Below are positions 8,393-17,780 of a DNA stretch of 64,000 nucleotides, piece by piece; the stretch's first letter is position 1, and each line of letters begins with the position of its first letter. Location of the stretch: NCBI RefSeq assembly GCF_014211975.1, contig NZ_CP060084.1, positions 1,736,001 through 1,800,000 of the forward strand, in the 5' to 3' direction. The position numbers and the translations under genes were made by a program. This DNA is from Teredinibacter haidensis. Lineage in GTDB: Bacteria; Pseudomonadota; Gammaproteobacteria; Pseudomonadales; Cellvibrionaceae. The notes under the pieces were generated by a model. It searched no databases and had not been told where the DNA came from. It was given only the letters and a program-made list of their open reading frames with translations.

Positions 8393-9540
8393 GCCACACC
8401 TCCAGCTTGCCCACGTTTAAGTATCGTTTTTTTTCTGAAAACAAAACGTTTTTCCGCCAACAGCAAAAGTCCTAAACAGAAAAACCCCAGGTGCACGACC
8501 CACAATGTACCTACGATGGGTTCGTTATTTTCTTCGATCATGCCTCGCGCTGCGTTTACGCAAACCAAATACACCATATACAAAATGACAGCGGGCAACA
8601 TTTTAGCGTAGCGCCCCTGACGTGGCTGGGTACGACTGAGCGGTACCGCAAGAAAGCCGACAACCATCACCAGTACTGGCATGGAGAACCGCCACTGCAG
8701 AGCGGCATTGGCTGCAGCCGTGTTTTCGTTAAACAGGCTCTTAGTAGTTAAACCATCGGTAAAACGTTTTGGTTTTACCGCATAATCCGGCTCGGGCAGC
8801 ATTTGTGAATATTGGGAAAAACTCACAACGCGGTAATCGACATCCCCCGGAATACCAATATAACGTCGACCATTTTTTAACAGCAGGTATTTACGACCCG
8901 AACCTTCATCGATAACGGTTTCACCGGATTCAGCGGTGACTACCGTTAAATCCACTTCCCGTTGCTGCTCCTGTTCATAATCAACCGACGTGTCGATAGG
9001 GGAAACCTTCGCCATAAACACATTACGCAGTTGCTTTTTATCTTCACTAATAGACTCGGCGTAGCTAGTACCTGTACCGCCATCCAGATTGTGGAAACGC
9101 GAAGGCTTAAGTGTTTCAAAATCAGTTCGGCTGCGCTGCTCTGCCAAAAGCGCCTCGGACGCTCTCACCCCTTCCGGCCCCAAATACAAGCTAAACAAGC
9201 CAACTACAATGGCCACCACCAGTGAGGACGCAGTTGTGAACATCACCAGTCGCTTCTGGCTCATACCACAGGCATGAAGCACGGTCATTTCACTGTCCAG
9301 ATACAGGCGCCCATAGGCGAAGAGAATGCCAATAAATAACCCTAAAGGTAGGATCAGCTCGAGGTAAGCCGGTAGTCGGTAGGCCATTAAGGTCAGCAAA
9401 ACACCAGCATCCAGCTTGCCTGTTGCAGCCTCGGCCAAATAGTTCACAAAACGCGCACTAATGATGATCATCAACAACACTAAACTCACCGCAAACATGC
9501 TGCTGAGCACTTCGCGCGCTAAGTAACGGAATATAATCAT
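8389..9540 (-). CDS. lptF: LPS export ABC transporter permease LptF
   Basis: Partner permease of LptG. It carries the conserved cytoplasmic coupling segment LDSEMTVLHACGMSQKRL (about residues 82-99), six predicted membrane helices in two groups of three, and a periplasmic domain between them. Two in-frame ATG codons exist (9552 and 9540). The second gives MIIFRYLAREVL, which matches the usual LptF N-terminus, so it is chosen although neither has a clear ribosome binding site. It is divergent from pepA across about 110 bases, the standard arrangement in gammaproteobacteria. Confidence 0.93.
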   Translation of the reverse strand: MIIFRYLAREVLSSMFAVSLVLLMIIISARFVNYLAEAATGKLDAGVLLTLMAYRLPAYLELILPLGLFIGILFAYGRLYLDSEMTVLHACGMSQKRLVMFTTASSLVVAIVVGLFSLYLGPEGVRASEALLAEQRSRTDFETLKPSRFHNLDGGTGTSYAESISEDKKQLRNVFMAKVSPIDTSVDYEQEQQREVDLTVVTAESGETVIDEGSGRKYLLLKNGRRYIGIPGDVDYRVVSFSQYSQMLPEPDYAVKPKRFTDGLTTKSLFNENTAAANAALQWRFSMPVLVMVVGFLAVPLSRTQPRQGRYAKMLPAVILYMVYLVCVNAARGMIEENNEPIVGTLWVVHLGFFCLGLLLLAEKRFVFRKKTILKRGQAGGVA

Positions 9541-9648
9541 TGGCAAAATCATTCTATAAAATGAAGGGCGAGATTCTACCAGATTTGCTGCAATGAAAAC
9601 GAACGCTTAAACTCCTTACATCTTGAACCCGCTTTGGAATTCCATACC

Positions 9649-11178
9649 ATGCAATTCTCTACCAAAAATATTGATGTAGTCGCTCAAGCCACTCAATGCG
9701 CTGTTGTTTTCGCTCTAGAAGACAAGCTGCTTGCCAGCGCCAAGGCCATTGATAAGTTACACGGTGGCGCGCTCAGCGCGCTAATAGCAAATAAAGATCT
9801 CAAGCCCAAAGCTGGCCACAAGCGCTGGATCACTTTGGCGCCGTCCAAACGCCCCTATCAAAGAGTATTACTCGTTCAATTAGGAAAGTCCGACGACAAA
9901 AAGGCCAGCAAGCTGAAATCCGACAACCTCTTGGCCGCGCTCAGTTCAGCGGCAACAGCCCTTAGCCAATCCCCCGTGAAGGATGCCACGGTTTATATCG
10001 ACGACCTATTTAGCCAAAACATCACGGTCGAACACAATGGCACAACCGCAGACCCAAGTTGGGTAGCAGAACAACTGGCAATAGCCGTTCAGAAAGCCAG
10101 CTACCGCTATACAGAAACCAAAAGCAAACCCGACGCCAAACCAGCTTTAAGCAAAATAACCTACGCCTCCAGCAATGCCGCCCGCGTAAAAGGCCAACGT
10201 CTGGCGCTGGTACGCGGTGCCGCCATAGGCTCGGGGATCAACTACACGCGCGAACTGGGCAACCTACCACCCAATATTTGTACGCCCTCTTTCCTCGCTG
10301 ACCAGGGAAAAGCTCTGGCAACCAGCTCCAGCAGCGCCTTGACGTGCCGCAGCCTAGACCACAAACAGATGGAAAAGCTGGGGATGGGGGCCTTCCTCTC
10401 CGTTGCCAAAGGCAGCTCGGAAGAAGGCAAGCTCATTATAATGGAATACAAAGGCACTGCAGTGGCCAACTCCAAGCCCCACGTATTGGTGGGTAAAGGA
10501 ATTACCTTCGACACCGGAGGCATAAGCCTTAAACCTGGTGCCGCGATGGACGAGATGAAATTCGATATGTGCGGTGCCGCGAGCGTGTTCGGCAGCATGA
10601 AAGCCCTGGTGGAAATGAAAGCCAAGGTACATGTGGTAGCACTGATAGCCGCTGCAGAAAACATGCCTGCTGGCAACGCCTCCAAACCAGGTGATGTCGT
10701 AACTTCCATGTCCGGCCAAACCATCGAAATCCTCAACACCGATGCGGAAGGACGCCTGGTGCTCTGTGACGCGCTCACCTACGCCGAACGCTTCAAGCCA
10801 AAATCTGTTGTCGACATCGCCACCCTGACCGGCGCCTGCGTGGTGGCCCTGGGCAACCATGCCTGCGGGCTCTACAGTAACCACCAACCCATGGCCGAGA
10901 AACTATTAGCTGCTGGCACCTTCAGTAACGACAAAGCCTGGCAAATGCCACTGTGGGATGAATACCAAAAACAACTCGACAGCAACTTTGCAGATATGGC
11001 CAATATTGGTGGGATGCCGGGCGGCAGTATTACAGCGGCCTGTTTTCTCTCGCGCTTCGCCAAAAAATATCACTGGGCTCACCTGGATATTGCTGGAATA
11101 GCTTGGCAATCCGGCGCAAAAAAAGGTGCGACCGGGCGTCCCGTTGCCCTTCTGGTTAACTACCTGCTGAATGCCTGA
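9649..11178 (+). CDS. pepA: Leucyl aminopeptidase PepA (M17)
   Basis: Cytosolic hexameric dizinc aminopeptidase of family M17. The metal and active-site segments are present: VGKGITFDTGGISLKP, the MKFDMCGAA region, and the family signature NTDAEGRLVLCDAL. An open frame extends five codons upstream to TTG, but ATG at 9649 gives the usual MQFSTK-type start. About 509 residues, normal length. The stop overlaps the start of holC, so pepA-holC are coupled; in related bacteria pepA, holC and valS are neighbours as here. Confidence 0.95.
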   Translation: MQFSTKNIDVVAQATQCAVVFALEDKLLASAKAIDKLHGGALSALIANKDLKPKAGHKRWITLAPSKRPYQRVLLVQLGKSDDKKASKLKSDNLLAALSSAATALSQSPVKDATVYIDDLFSQNITVEHNGTTADPSWVAEQLAIAVQKASYRYTETKSKPDAKPALSKITYASSNAARVKGQRLALVRGAAIGSGINYTRELGNLPPNICTPSFLADQGKALATSSSSALTCRSLDHKQMEKLGMGAFLSVAKGSSEEGKLIIMEYKGTAVANSKPHVLVGKGITFDTGGISLKPGAAMDEMKFDMCGAASVFGSMKALVEMKAKVHVVALIAAAENMPAGNASKPGDVVTSMSGQTIEILNTDAEGRLVLCDALTYAERFKPKSVVDIATLTGACVVALGNHACGLYSNHQPMAEKLLAAGTFSNDKAWQMPLWDEYQKQLDSNFADMANIGGMPGGSITAACFLSRFAKKYHWAHLDIAGIAWQSGAKKGATGRPVALLVNYLLNA

Positions 11179-11608
11179 TATGACGCGTATTGATTTCTAC
11201 ATACTGCAAAAAAGCGAAGTGGCGGCCCGCCATCATTTCGCTTGTCGCCTGGTCGATAAAGCGGTTTCCCAGGGCAATCGCGTGATGATTGCCACTAACA
11301 ATGAGGACGAAAGCCAACTTGTGGACGAACTGCTGTGGAGCTTTCGTCCCGAATCCTTCGTTCCCCATGGACAACTAACAGACCACAACGCAGATAAATC
11401 GGCCGTTATTATCAGTCACGAGGATGACGACCCGGGCCATCACCACCTACTCGTTAACCTGCGTAATAACGTTCCACCCGAATTTAGCCGCTTTAAACGC
11501 TTGGCAGAAATCGTGGTACAGGAAACCCGCGTATTGGAAACAACTCGCCAACACTACACTTTTTATAAATCGCGAGGGTATGAGCTAAATAATCATCAGC
11601 TTCCTTAA
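11171..11608 (+). CDS. holC: DNA polymerase III chi subunit (HolC)
   Basis: 145 residues. The N-terminal strand MTRIDFYILQ, the segment ACRLVDKAVSQGNRVMIATNNED, the LLWSFRPESFVPHG motif (Trp and Pro positions typical of HolC) and the C-terminal FKRLAEIVV...HYTFYKSRGYEL all fit the chi subunit, which links the clamp loader to single-strand-binding protein. Translation may start at 11171 or at the in-frame ATG at 11180; both lie around the pepA stop codon. Confidence 0.92.
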   Translation: MPDMTRIDFYILQKSEVAARHHFACRLVDKAVSQGNRVMIATNNEDESQLVDELLWSFRPESFVPHGQLTDHNADKSAVIISHEDDDPGHHHLLVNLRNNVPPEFSRFKRLAEIVVQETRVLETTRQHYTFYKSRGYELNNHQLP

Positions 11609-11669
11609 CAGCTTTCTACTAAACAGCTAAGATAGGCTCAATACAAGAAAACGTTGGACGGATCTAGAT

Positions 11670-12416
11670 GTGAATTCCGATACCCCTGAAAACAGTATTC
11701 CCTCCAAAGAGGCCCTTATTCAGGAGCTTGAAGAGCTCAAATCATCTCTTTTAGATGAAGTACCTCACTATCAAAAAGAGAAGCGGGTTGAGCAGAGCAC
11801 GTCTCTGCTTGCCGATATTAATGAGGAATACCACGATGGAGAGGAAGCAACCTTGAAAACAGACAGCATCGGAGAGGAAGAACAAGCAGGGAAGGCGGAA
11901 GACTTCAGCGCAAAAGCAGCAGCTGAAAAAACACATTATGGAACGGGTGAACCACCGACGTTAGCCGAGGGCAACTTCACGCCGGAAATTCAAGAACATC
12001 AAACGACAAGTAACACAGTAGAGGCTTCTGATATCTCGGCTGAGTCCCTACCCGGTCAGCAACCACTTTTTGAAGAAGATCTAGCAGCATCAAATATAAA
12101 AAACAGTAAGAACAATACCCCGAAAACTGTACTTCCTGAAGCCAAAGGTGAAAACCCCTTTCTGCCAACACATATCCGCGAACGTCTAAGTGAAAACAAA
12201 AACGCGATTTTCGAAGAATTGACACATGTGGGTGAAACCCTGGCAAAACACGGCTTCGGATCTAACTCTGATAAGGCAGCTCCCCTCTTAAGTGAGGCTG
12301 AACTCCTCCAGGAAGCGGCTAATTCTGAGCTTATCGATGAACTAGTAGCCAAATACCTGCCAACAATAGAGAAGGAACTTCGCACAAAGCTTCGCGAACA
12401 ATTATTGAACAAATAG
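11670..12416 (+). CDS. Acidic hypothetical protein between holC and valS
   Basis: 248 residues with a GTG start; no ATG is available in frame nearby. The composition is strongly acidic, Glu-rich, and low in aromatic residues. The first two thirds read as disordered with short coiled-coil-prone pieces (LIQELEELKSSLLDE near the start). The last 35 residues (SELIDELVAKYLPTIEKEL and following) form an amphipathic helical tail that is probably the conserved part. No signal peptide or membrane segment. The position between holC and valS suggests a cytoplasmic role, but no function is proposed. Confidence 0.65.
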   Translation: MNSDTPENSIPSKEALIQELEELKSSLLDEVPHYQKEKRVEQSTSLLADINEEYHDGEEATLKTDSIGEEEQAGKAEDFSAKAAAEKTHYGTGEPPTLAEGNFTPEIQEHQTTSNTVEASDISAESLPGQQPLFEEDLAASNIKNSKNNTPKTVLPEAKGENPFLPTHIRERLSENKNAIFEELTHVGETLAKHGFGSNSDKAAPLLSEAELLQEAANSELIDELVAKYLPTIEKELRTKLREQLLNK

Positions 12417-12432
12417 ACCTTTCTTTGTCAAA

Positions 12433-12478
12433 CCCTGCCCGCAGCAACGCTGCAAGTTGCTGGCGGGCAGGGTATAAT
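12433..12478 (+). promoter_or_regulatory. Strong hairpin abutting a TATAAT box upstream of valS
   Basis: CCCTGCCCGCAGCAAC (12433-12448) pairs with GTTGCTGGCGGGCAGGG (12456-12472) with one bulged G. The last stem base is followed directly by TATAAT at 12473-12478, about 60 bases before the valS start. It may terminate the upstream transcript and overlap the valS promoter. Confidence 0.55.
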
Positions 12479-12537
12479 CGCGCCTCTTTTACGCTCTCAA
12501 AAATAACTCCAGCAAACACGGTACATTAGCGATCCCT

Positions 12538-15306
12538 ATGGAAAAAACTTATCAGCCCTCGGCAATCGAAACAAAGTGGTACGAAAACTGGGAATCCCAA
12601 GGGTACTTCGCCCCTAGCGGTGAAGGAGAACCCTATTGCATTATGATCCCGCCACCGAACGTAACCGGCAGTTTGCATATGGGCCACGGCTTCCAGGAAA
12701 GCATTATGGATGCCCTTATACGTTACCACCGCATGAAAGGCTGCAATACTTTGTGGCAAGTGGGCACCGACCACGCCGGTATCGCCACACAAATGGTAGT
12801 TGAGCGTTTGCTGGATACCGACGGTAAAACACGTCACGACCTGGGGCGCGAAAAATTTATTGAGAAAGTCTGGGAGTGGAAAGAAGAGTCCGGCGGCAAT
12901 ATTACTCGCCAGCTACGCCGTTTGGGCGCATCGCCCGACTGGAGCCGCGAACGCTTCACGATGGACGAAGGTTTTTACAACGCCGTACAGGAAGTTTTTA
13001 TCCGCCTGTACGAGGACAAACTCATATACCGCGGCAAGCGCCTAGTTAACTGGGATCCTAAACTGCACACTGCCATTTCCGATCTCGAGGTGATTAACGA
13101 AGAAAAGAAAGGCCATATGTGGCACTTTCACTACCCATTAAGTGATGGATCCGGTCATCTCACTGTAGCAACCACTCGCCCGGAAACTATGCTAGGTGAT
13201 ACCGCTGTTGCCGTAAACCCGGAGGACGGACGGTACAAACACCTGATAGGTAAGACTATTAAGCTGCCCTTAACCGAACGTGAAATCCCCATTATTGCCG
13301 ATGACTACGTCGATAAAGATTTCGGTACCGGCTGCGTAAAAATCACGCCCGCACACGATTTTAACGACTACGAAATGGGCCAGCGCCACAACCTGGAAAT
13401 GATCAACATCTTCAACGACGATGCCCAAATCAATTCAAACGCTCCAGAAAAATATCAGGGTATGGACCGTTTTGTTGCCCGCAAACAAATTGTCGAAGAT
13501 CTGGAGGCACTGGGCCTGCTGGATAAAATCGACGATCACGTATTAAAAGTACCCTATGGCGACCGCTCTGGCGTCGTTATCGAGCCCTACCTCACCAACC
13601 AGTGGTACGTAAAAACCCAACCACTGGCCGACGAGGCGATTAAAGCTGTTGAAGATGGTGATATAAACTTCGTTCCCAAACAGTACGAAAACATGTACTT
13701 CTCCTGGATGCGCGACATTCAAGACTGGTGCATTTCCCGTCAGCTGTGGTGGGGACACCGCATTCCCGCCTGGTACGACGATGCCGGCAACGTCTATGTA
13801 GGGCGCGACGAAGCAGAAGTTCGTCAAAAACACTCTCTCGCCGACGAACTTACCCTAACCCAAGATAACGACGTACTGGACACCTGGTTCAGCTCAGGCC
13901 TATGGACCTTCGGCACATTGGGGTGGCCGGAAGACAACGACTTCCTGAAAACCTTCCACCCCTCATCGGTGCTGGTAACTGGCTTCGATATTATTTTCTT
14001 CTGGGTAGCACGCATGATTATGCTTACGCTCTACTTTAAGAAAGAAATCCCCTTCCATACCGTTTACGTTCACGGCTTGGTGCGCGATAGCCACGGCCAG
14101 AAAATGAGTAAATCCAAAGGGAATGTACTCGATCCCATTGATTTGATTGACGGCATCGACCTGGAAACCCTGGTGGAAAAACGCACCGCAGGTATGCAAG
14201 TGCCACAATTAAAACAAAAAATAGAAAAGATGACGCGGAAGGAGTTCCCCGAAGGCATTGAGCCTTACGGCACCGACGCCCTGCGCTACACCTACTACTC
14301 GCTGGCCTCGACTGGCCGGGATATCAATTTCGATGTAGGCCGAATAGAAGGCTTCCGCAACTTCTGTAACAAGTTATGGAATGCATCTAACTATGTATTG
14401 ATGAACACCGAGGGGGAAGGCTGCGGGCAGGACGGTTCCGAAAACTTCGAGCTAACGCTGGCGGACCGGTGGATTGTCTCCCGTCTTCAGGAAGCCGAAA
14501 AAGCGGTAGTAGGAGGCATGAATACCTACCGCCTCGATTTGGCCTCACAAGCCCTGTACGACTTTATTTGGAAAGACTACTGCGATTGGTACCTCGAATT
14601 AACCAAGCCCGTGTTATGGGACGAAAATGCCAGTGCCGAAATCAAAAAAGGGACGCGACGCACATTAATTCGTGTATTGGAAACTGTCCTCCGTTTGGCT
14701 CATCCACTGATGCCGTTTATTACCGAGGAAATCTGGCAGCGCGTTAAACCATTAGCCGGTGTCGAAGGGGATAGCATTATGCAAGCCCCCTACCCCATTG
14801 CCGACGATAATAAAATCGATGCCCAGGCTATGGCCGATATTGAGTGGGTAAAAGGCGTAATCGTAGCAGTGAGGAACATCCGCGGCGAAATGAATATTGC
14901 TCCATCCAAACAGCTACCAGTGTACGTTAAAAACGGAAACGACAACGACAAACGCTGCCTGGACAGTAATTCACAATTCCTGAAAAAGCTGGCTTCACTT
15001 GAGAGCGTTGAATGGCTCAACCTCGAAGATGAAGCGCCGCTTTCCGCTACAGCACTGGTTGGAGAATTAGAAATCCTGGTGCCCATGGCGGGCCTAATCG
15101 ACAAAGATGCAGAACTCGCCCGCCTGCAAAAAGAAAGCGATAAGCTCGAAAAAGAGCTCGCTCGCCTGAAAGGCAAGCTGAATAATCCAAAGTTTGTCGA
15201 CAAAGCACCCGCTGAAGTTGTACAGAAAGAAAAAGATAAGCTTACCGATGCGGAAGCCGCATTAGCCAAATTAATGGAGCAGAAAGAAAAAATCGCAGTA
15301 CTGTAA
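12538..15306 (+). CDS. valS: Valyl-tRNA synthetase (ValS)
   Basis: Class I aminoacyl-tRNA synthetase charging tRNA-Val, with an editing domain. 922 residues, the usual bacterial size. Visible features are PPPNVTGSLHMGHGF with the HIGH-type motif (HMGH, 47-50), the editing-domain segment TTRPETMLGDTAVAVNP, the zinc-free tryptophan-rich WCISRQLWWGHRIPAWY, KMSKS at about 522, the anticodon-binding helices, and the C-terminal coiled coil (about 850-920, LARLQKESDKLEKELARLK). Start ATG at 12538. It is followed by a long hairpin at 15318-15356. Confidence 0.97.
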   Translation: MEKTYQPSAIETKWYENWESQGYFAPSGEGEPYCIMIPPPNVTGSLHMGHGFQESIMDALIRYHRMKGCNTLWQVGTDHAGIATQMVVERLLDTDGKTRHDLGREKFIEKVWEWKEESGGNITRQLRRLGASPDWSRERFTMDEGFYNAVQEVFIRLYEDKLIYRGKRLVNWDPKLHTAISDLEVINEEKKGHMWHFHYPLSDGSGHLTVATTRPETMLGDTAVAVNPEDGRYKHLIGKTIKLPLTEREIPIIADDYVDKDFGTGCVKITPAHDFNDYEMGQRHNLEMINIFNDDAQINSNAPEKYQGMDRFVARKQIVEDLEALGLLDKIDDHVLKVPYGDRSGVVIEPYLTNQWYVKTQPLADEAIKAVEDGDINFVPKQYENMYFSWMRDIQDWCISRQLWWGHRIPAWYDDAGNVYVGRDEAEVRQKHSLADELTLTQDNDVLDTWFSSGLWTFGTLGWPEDNDFLKTFHPSSVLVTGFDIIFFWVARMIMLTLYFKKEIPFHTVYVHGLVRDSHGQKMSKSKGNVLDPIDLIDGIDLETLVEKRTAGMQVPQLKQKIEKMTRKEFPEGIEPYGTDALRYTYYSLASTGRDINFDVGRIEGFRNFCNKLWNASNYVLMNTEGEGCGQDGSENFELTLADRWIVSRLQEAEKAVVGGMNTYRLDLASQALYDFIWKDYCDWYLELTKPVLWDENASAEIKKGTRRTLIRVLETVLRLAHPLMPFITEEIWQRVKPLAGVEGDSIMQAPYPIADDNKIDAQAMADIEWVKGVIVAVRNIRGEMNIAPSKQLPVYVKNGNDNDKRCLDSNSQFLKKLASLESVEWLNLEDEAPLSATALVGELEILVPMAGLIDKDAELARLQKESDKLEKELARLKGKLNNPKFVDKAPAEVVQKEKDKLTDAEAALAKLMEQKEKIAVL

Positions 15307-15317
15307 CCTTCCACTGA

Positions 15318-15356
15318 CAGTCAAACACCACGGTCTTAGTGCGTGGCGTTTGACTG
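15318..15356 (+). terminator. Long hairpin after valS
   Basis: CAGTCAAACACCACG (15318-15332) pairs with CGTGGCGTTTGACTG (15342-15356): 14 of 15 pairs and a 9-base loop. It starts 12 bases after the valS stop. There is no T run after it, so termination may need Rho or the hairpin may protect the 3' end. Confidence 0.55.
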
Positions 15357-15847
15357 CACTCTGTATGCGCGTGATAACGAACCTTCTAAAAAAGCCTGCT
15401 AGCATCTCCGAATTACAATTTAAACACTCTCTCTAAAATTTTAATTCTAAATTCAAACTGAAAGACAGTATTGGCTTTTTCACTTCTTCATTATCTTAAC
15501 GAGGTAAACTTCCATAGCTGAACTCTACATTTCACCCAAGAAACATTTAAAATGCCCGCCCCATCCAAAACCGACTCTAAATTCGTTATTCACACCCAGA
15601 AGCCCCACGTCGGCCACCTACAGACAATAACGTATTAACGTTGTTACGATTACTACACTGCTACCCCTTCTGTCGTTGAGTGTCGATATATAGACAAAAA
15701 CCCCCCAAGATAAAGTCTTATGATTCAATCACTTATCATTTGGTATAGAGTTTGCTGAATGTATCATTGGAATTAGCGCTATATACACGAGTACCTAACG
15801 CCAATCTTGCAAAGGCTTTCGTTAATCCGTTTTATTAAGGAAACTTA
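15357..15847. other. AT-rich non-coding stretch before the porin remnant
   Basis: No intact gene is seen. It probably held the promoter and leader of the porin gene whose broken copy follows; TAAGGAAACTTA just before 15848 keeps a ribosome-binding-site-like sequence. Confidence 0.45.
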
Positions 15848-16783
15848 ATGACTCTAAGATATTCGCCTTTCACCTTTTTAAGGCTCACACAAATCATTTG
15901 TCATTCAGCCTTAACCAAAGACTCTACCGAAGGTCAACTCTATGAAAAAAACAATACATCTTTAATCGTAGACGAATACCAAGGCATAAAAGACACTCAC
16001 TTAACGAGCAATTCCTCTAGTTTTGGATTCAGAGGCAAAAAACAACTGGAGCGTAACACCGCTGCACCCTATCAGCTGAAATACGAAATAACGCAGGATG
16101 AACGCGCTGCCGCTAACAATAGTATTTTTAAACAGCGTAACGCCTTTGTTGGGCTGGACACATCCCTAGGTACCTTGATTGCGGAAAGCCACGATACGCC
16201 TTTAAAAATGATCCAGACAAAAATCGACCAATTCAATAACCTCCCAATTGGTGTCCTGAAAAATTTAATGGAAGGCAAAGTGGGGGCATCTGACGTCGCA
16301 CTTTACACCTCGCCCACCGTTAAAAACATACAGATACAACTTGCCACCCAAGCCAAAGAGGATGGGGAAGGGAAAGACGGCACCACAGCCGCGATAAATT
16401 ACCGCAAACACAACCTTTATCTGGATGCCGCGACTGCCCAACAGACAGGCAACCCAGGCCTGGAACTGGATGCAACCCGCGTAGCAGCACAAGACACCAT
16501 CGATCATCTGAAATTATTAACTGTTCAAAAAAGTCTGATAAAACTAACGATGCCAAACATGGCTGGCTCATCAGCAGCCTATACCTATTCAAAAAAATTG
16601 CCCCGAAAGCACAACTTGGTCAAGGTGATAAAAAAATCAGATGGTCGCTAATTATTCGGAGCTGGCCCAGATTATACCTATGGAAGAAAAACCAAACTTT
16701 TTACCGACTACGCAACATACGAAGATATGTGAAACAGAGGCGCTGACTTATTTTACTGGATCGGATTGGAACATAAATTTTGA
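15848..16783 (+). pseudogene. Degenerate outer-membrane porin (Gram-negative porin family) with several frame breaks
   Basis: The first frame (15848 onward) shows porin landmarks: GFRGKKQLERNTAAPYQLKY and LKYEITQDER (barrel strands), FKQRNAFVGLDTSLGTLIA followed by SHDTPLK, and ALYTSPTVKNIQIQ. Porin-like sequence then continues in other frames. From about 16525 a second frame reads SDKTNDAKHGWLISSLYLFK and KIAPKAQLGQGDKK. Near 16636 it moves to QMVANYSE, then to GAGPDYTYGRKTKLFTDYAT, then ETEALTYFTGSD. It ends GLEHKF-stop at 16763-16783, with the terminal Phe required for barrel assembly. At least four shifts in about 260 bases make this a pseudogene. The N-terminal signal peptide also looks damaged. 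It lies directly before the broken modE, so it may have been part of a molybdate or oxyanion locus. Confidence 0.8.
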
Positions 16784-16941
16784 TCTTTGCGCGACATACA
16801 CACTATCTAGCATTCAATGCGCTAGGAACGCCCAAAGAACCGGTATCTCGCCTTCTGCATCGAGGGTAAAGCTTTGAGCAGTCAACGCCAGACGCAAGTA
16901 GGTCACCTTTTATGTGCCGCATTATTGAGGAGCACGTAGCT

Positions 16942-17765
16942 ATGGAGCAGGACAATCTAGAAAACTCGGTTGAAATACTGCAACCCAGTGGCGATTTCAA
17001 GTTAGGCAGGCAGGGGCGGGGTTTTGTTTCAGAACGACGTATCAATCTGTTAGAAGCAATTGAAGCTACCGGTTCTATTTCCCTGGCAGCGAAACAGACA
17101 GGCTTAAGTTACAAGGGGGCGAGGGATTCTTTGGAGCAGATGAACAATCTGGAGGAATACCCGCTTATGGCACGCCAGGCGGGTGGGCGTTACGGCGACG
17201 GAACGATGCTTACCCCTTACGCGAATTAGTAGCGCTCTATCGGAGAGCATCAAATTACCATCACCGCTTCCTTGAGATGTTAAGAGATGAAATGGGTAAC
17301 CCAAATGCATTTTCCAGTTTGGACAGGAGGTTGGGCATGCAGATCACTATCAGAAACCAATTATTAGGTAAAGTCGCAGTAATCACCACCGGCGCCGTAA
17401 ACACTGAAGTGATAATCGCGCTGGGGGATCAAGGGAGCATCACCGCCATTGTTACCAATGAAGGTCTCGAACAACTGGGGCTGGGCTTGGGTGACGAGGT
17501 AATCGCATTAATAAAGGAATCGTCGGTATTTCTGGCTGTGGGCGATGAACCACCGCAGATCTCTGCACGCAACTGCCTCCAAGGCGAAATTACTCGCGCC
17601 CAGAAAGGCGCTGTAAATACCGAAGTCGTGCTCAACCTATCTGGAGGCAAAAGCATCGTTAGTATTATTAGTAACGATGGTTTTAGTAATTTAGGTATTA
17701 CTCAGGGCACGATCATCTGGGTCTGTATTAAGGCCAGCGACGTCATGTTGGCAACAGCTAAATAG
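16942..17765 (+). pseudogene. modE: Frameshifted molybdate-responsive regulator ModE
   Basis: ModE represses molybdate transport genes when molybdate is bound. Part one (16942-17229) is the winged-helix DNA-binding domain: RINLLEAIEATGSISLAAKQ, TGLSYKGARDSLEQMNN and the RQAGGRYGDGTMLTPYA wing. It stops at 17227-17229. The next frame continues the family sequence without loss, from RELVALYRRASNYHHRFLEM into two molybdate-binding TOBE/Mop domains (about 17337-17545 and 17562-17762, each with GAVNTEV). One missing base near 17218-17224 explains the break. The start at 16942 follows GAGGAG (16926-16931). The alternatives are a sequencing error or a programmed frameshift; no slippery run is obvious at the site. 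Confidence 0.8.
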
Positions 17766-17780
17766 AATACGGATTAAACA

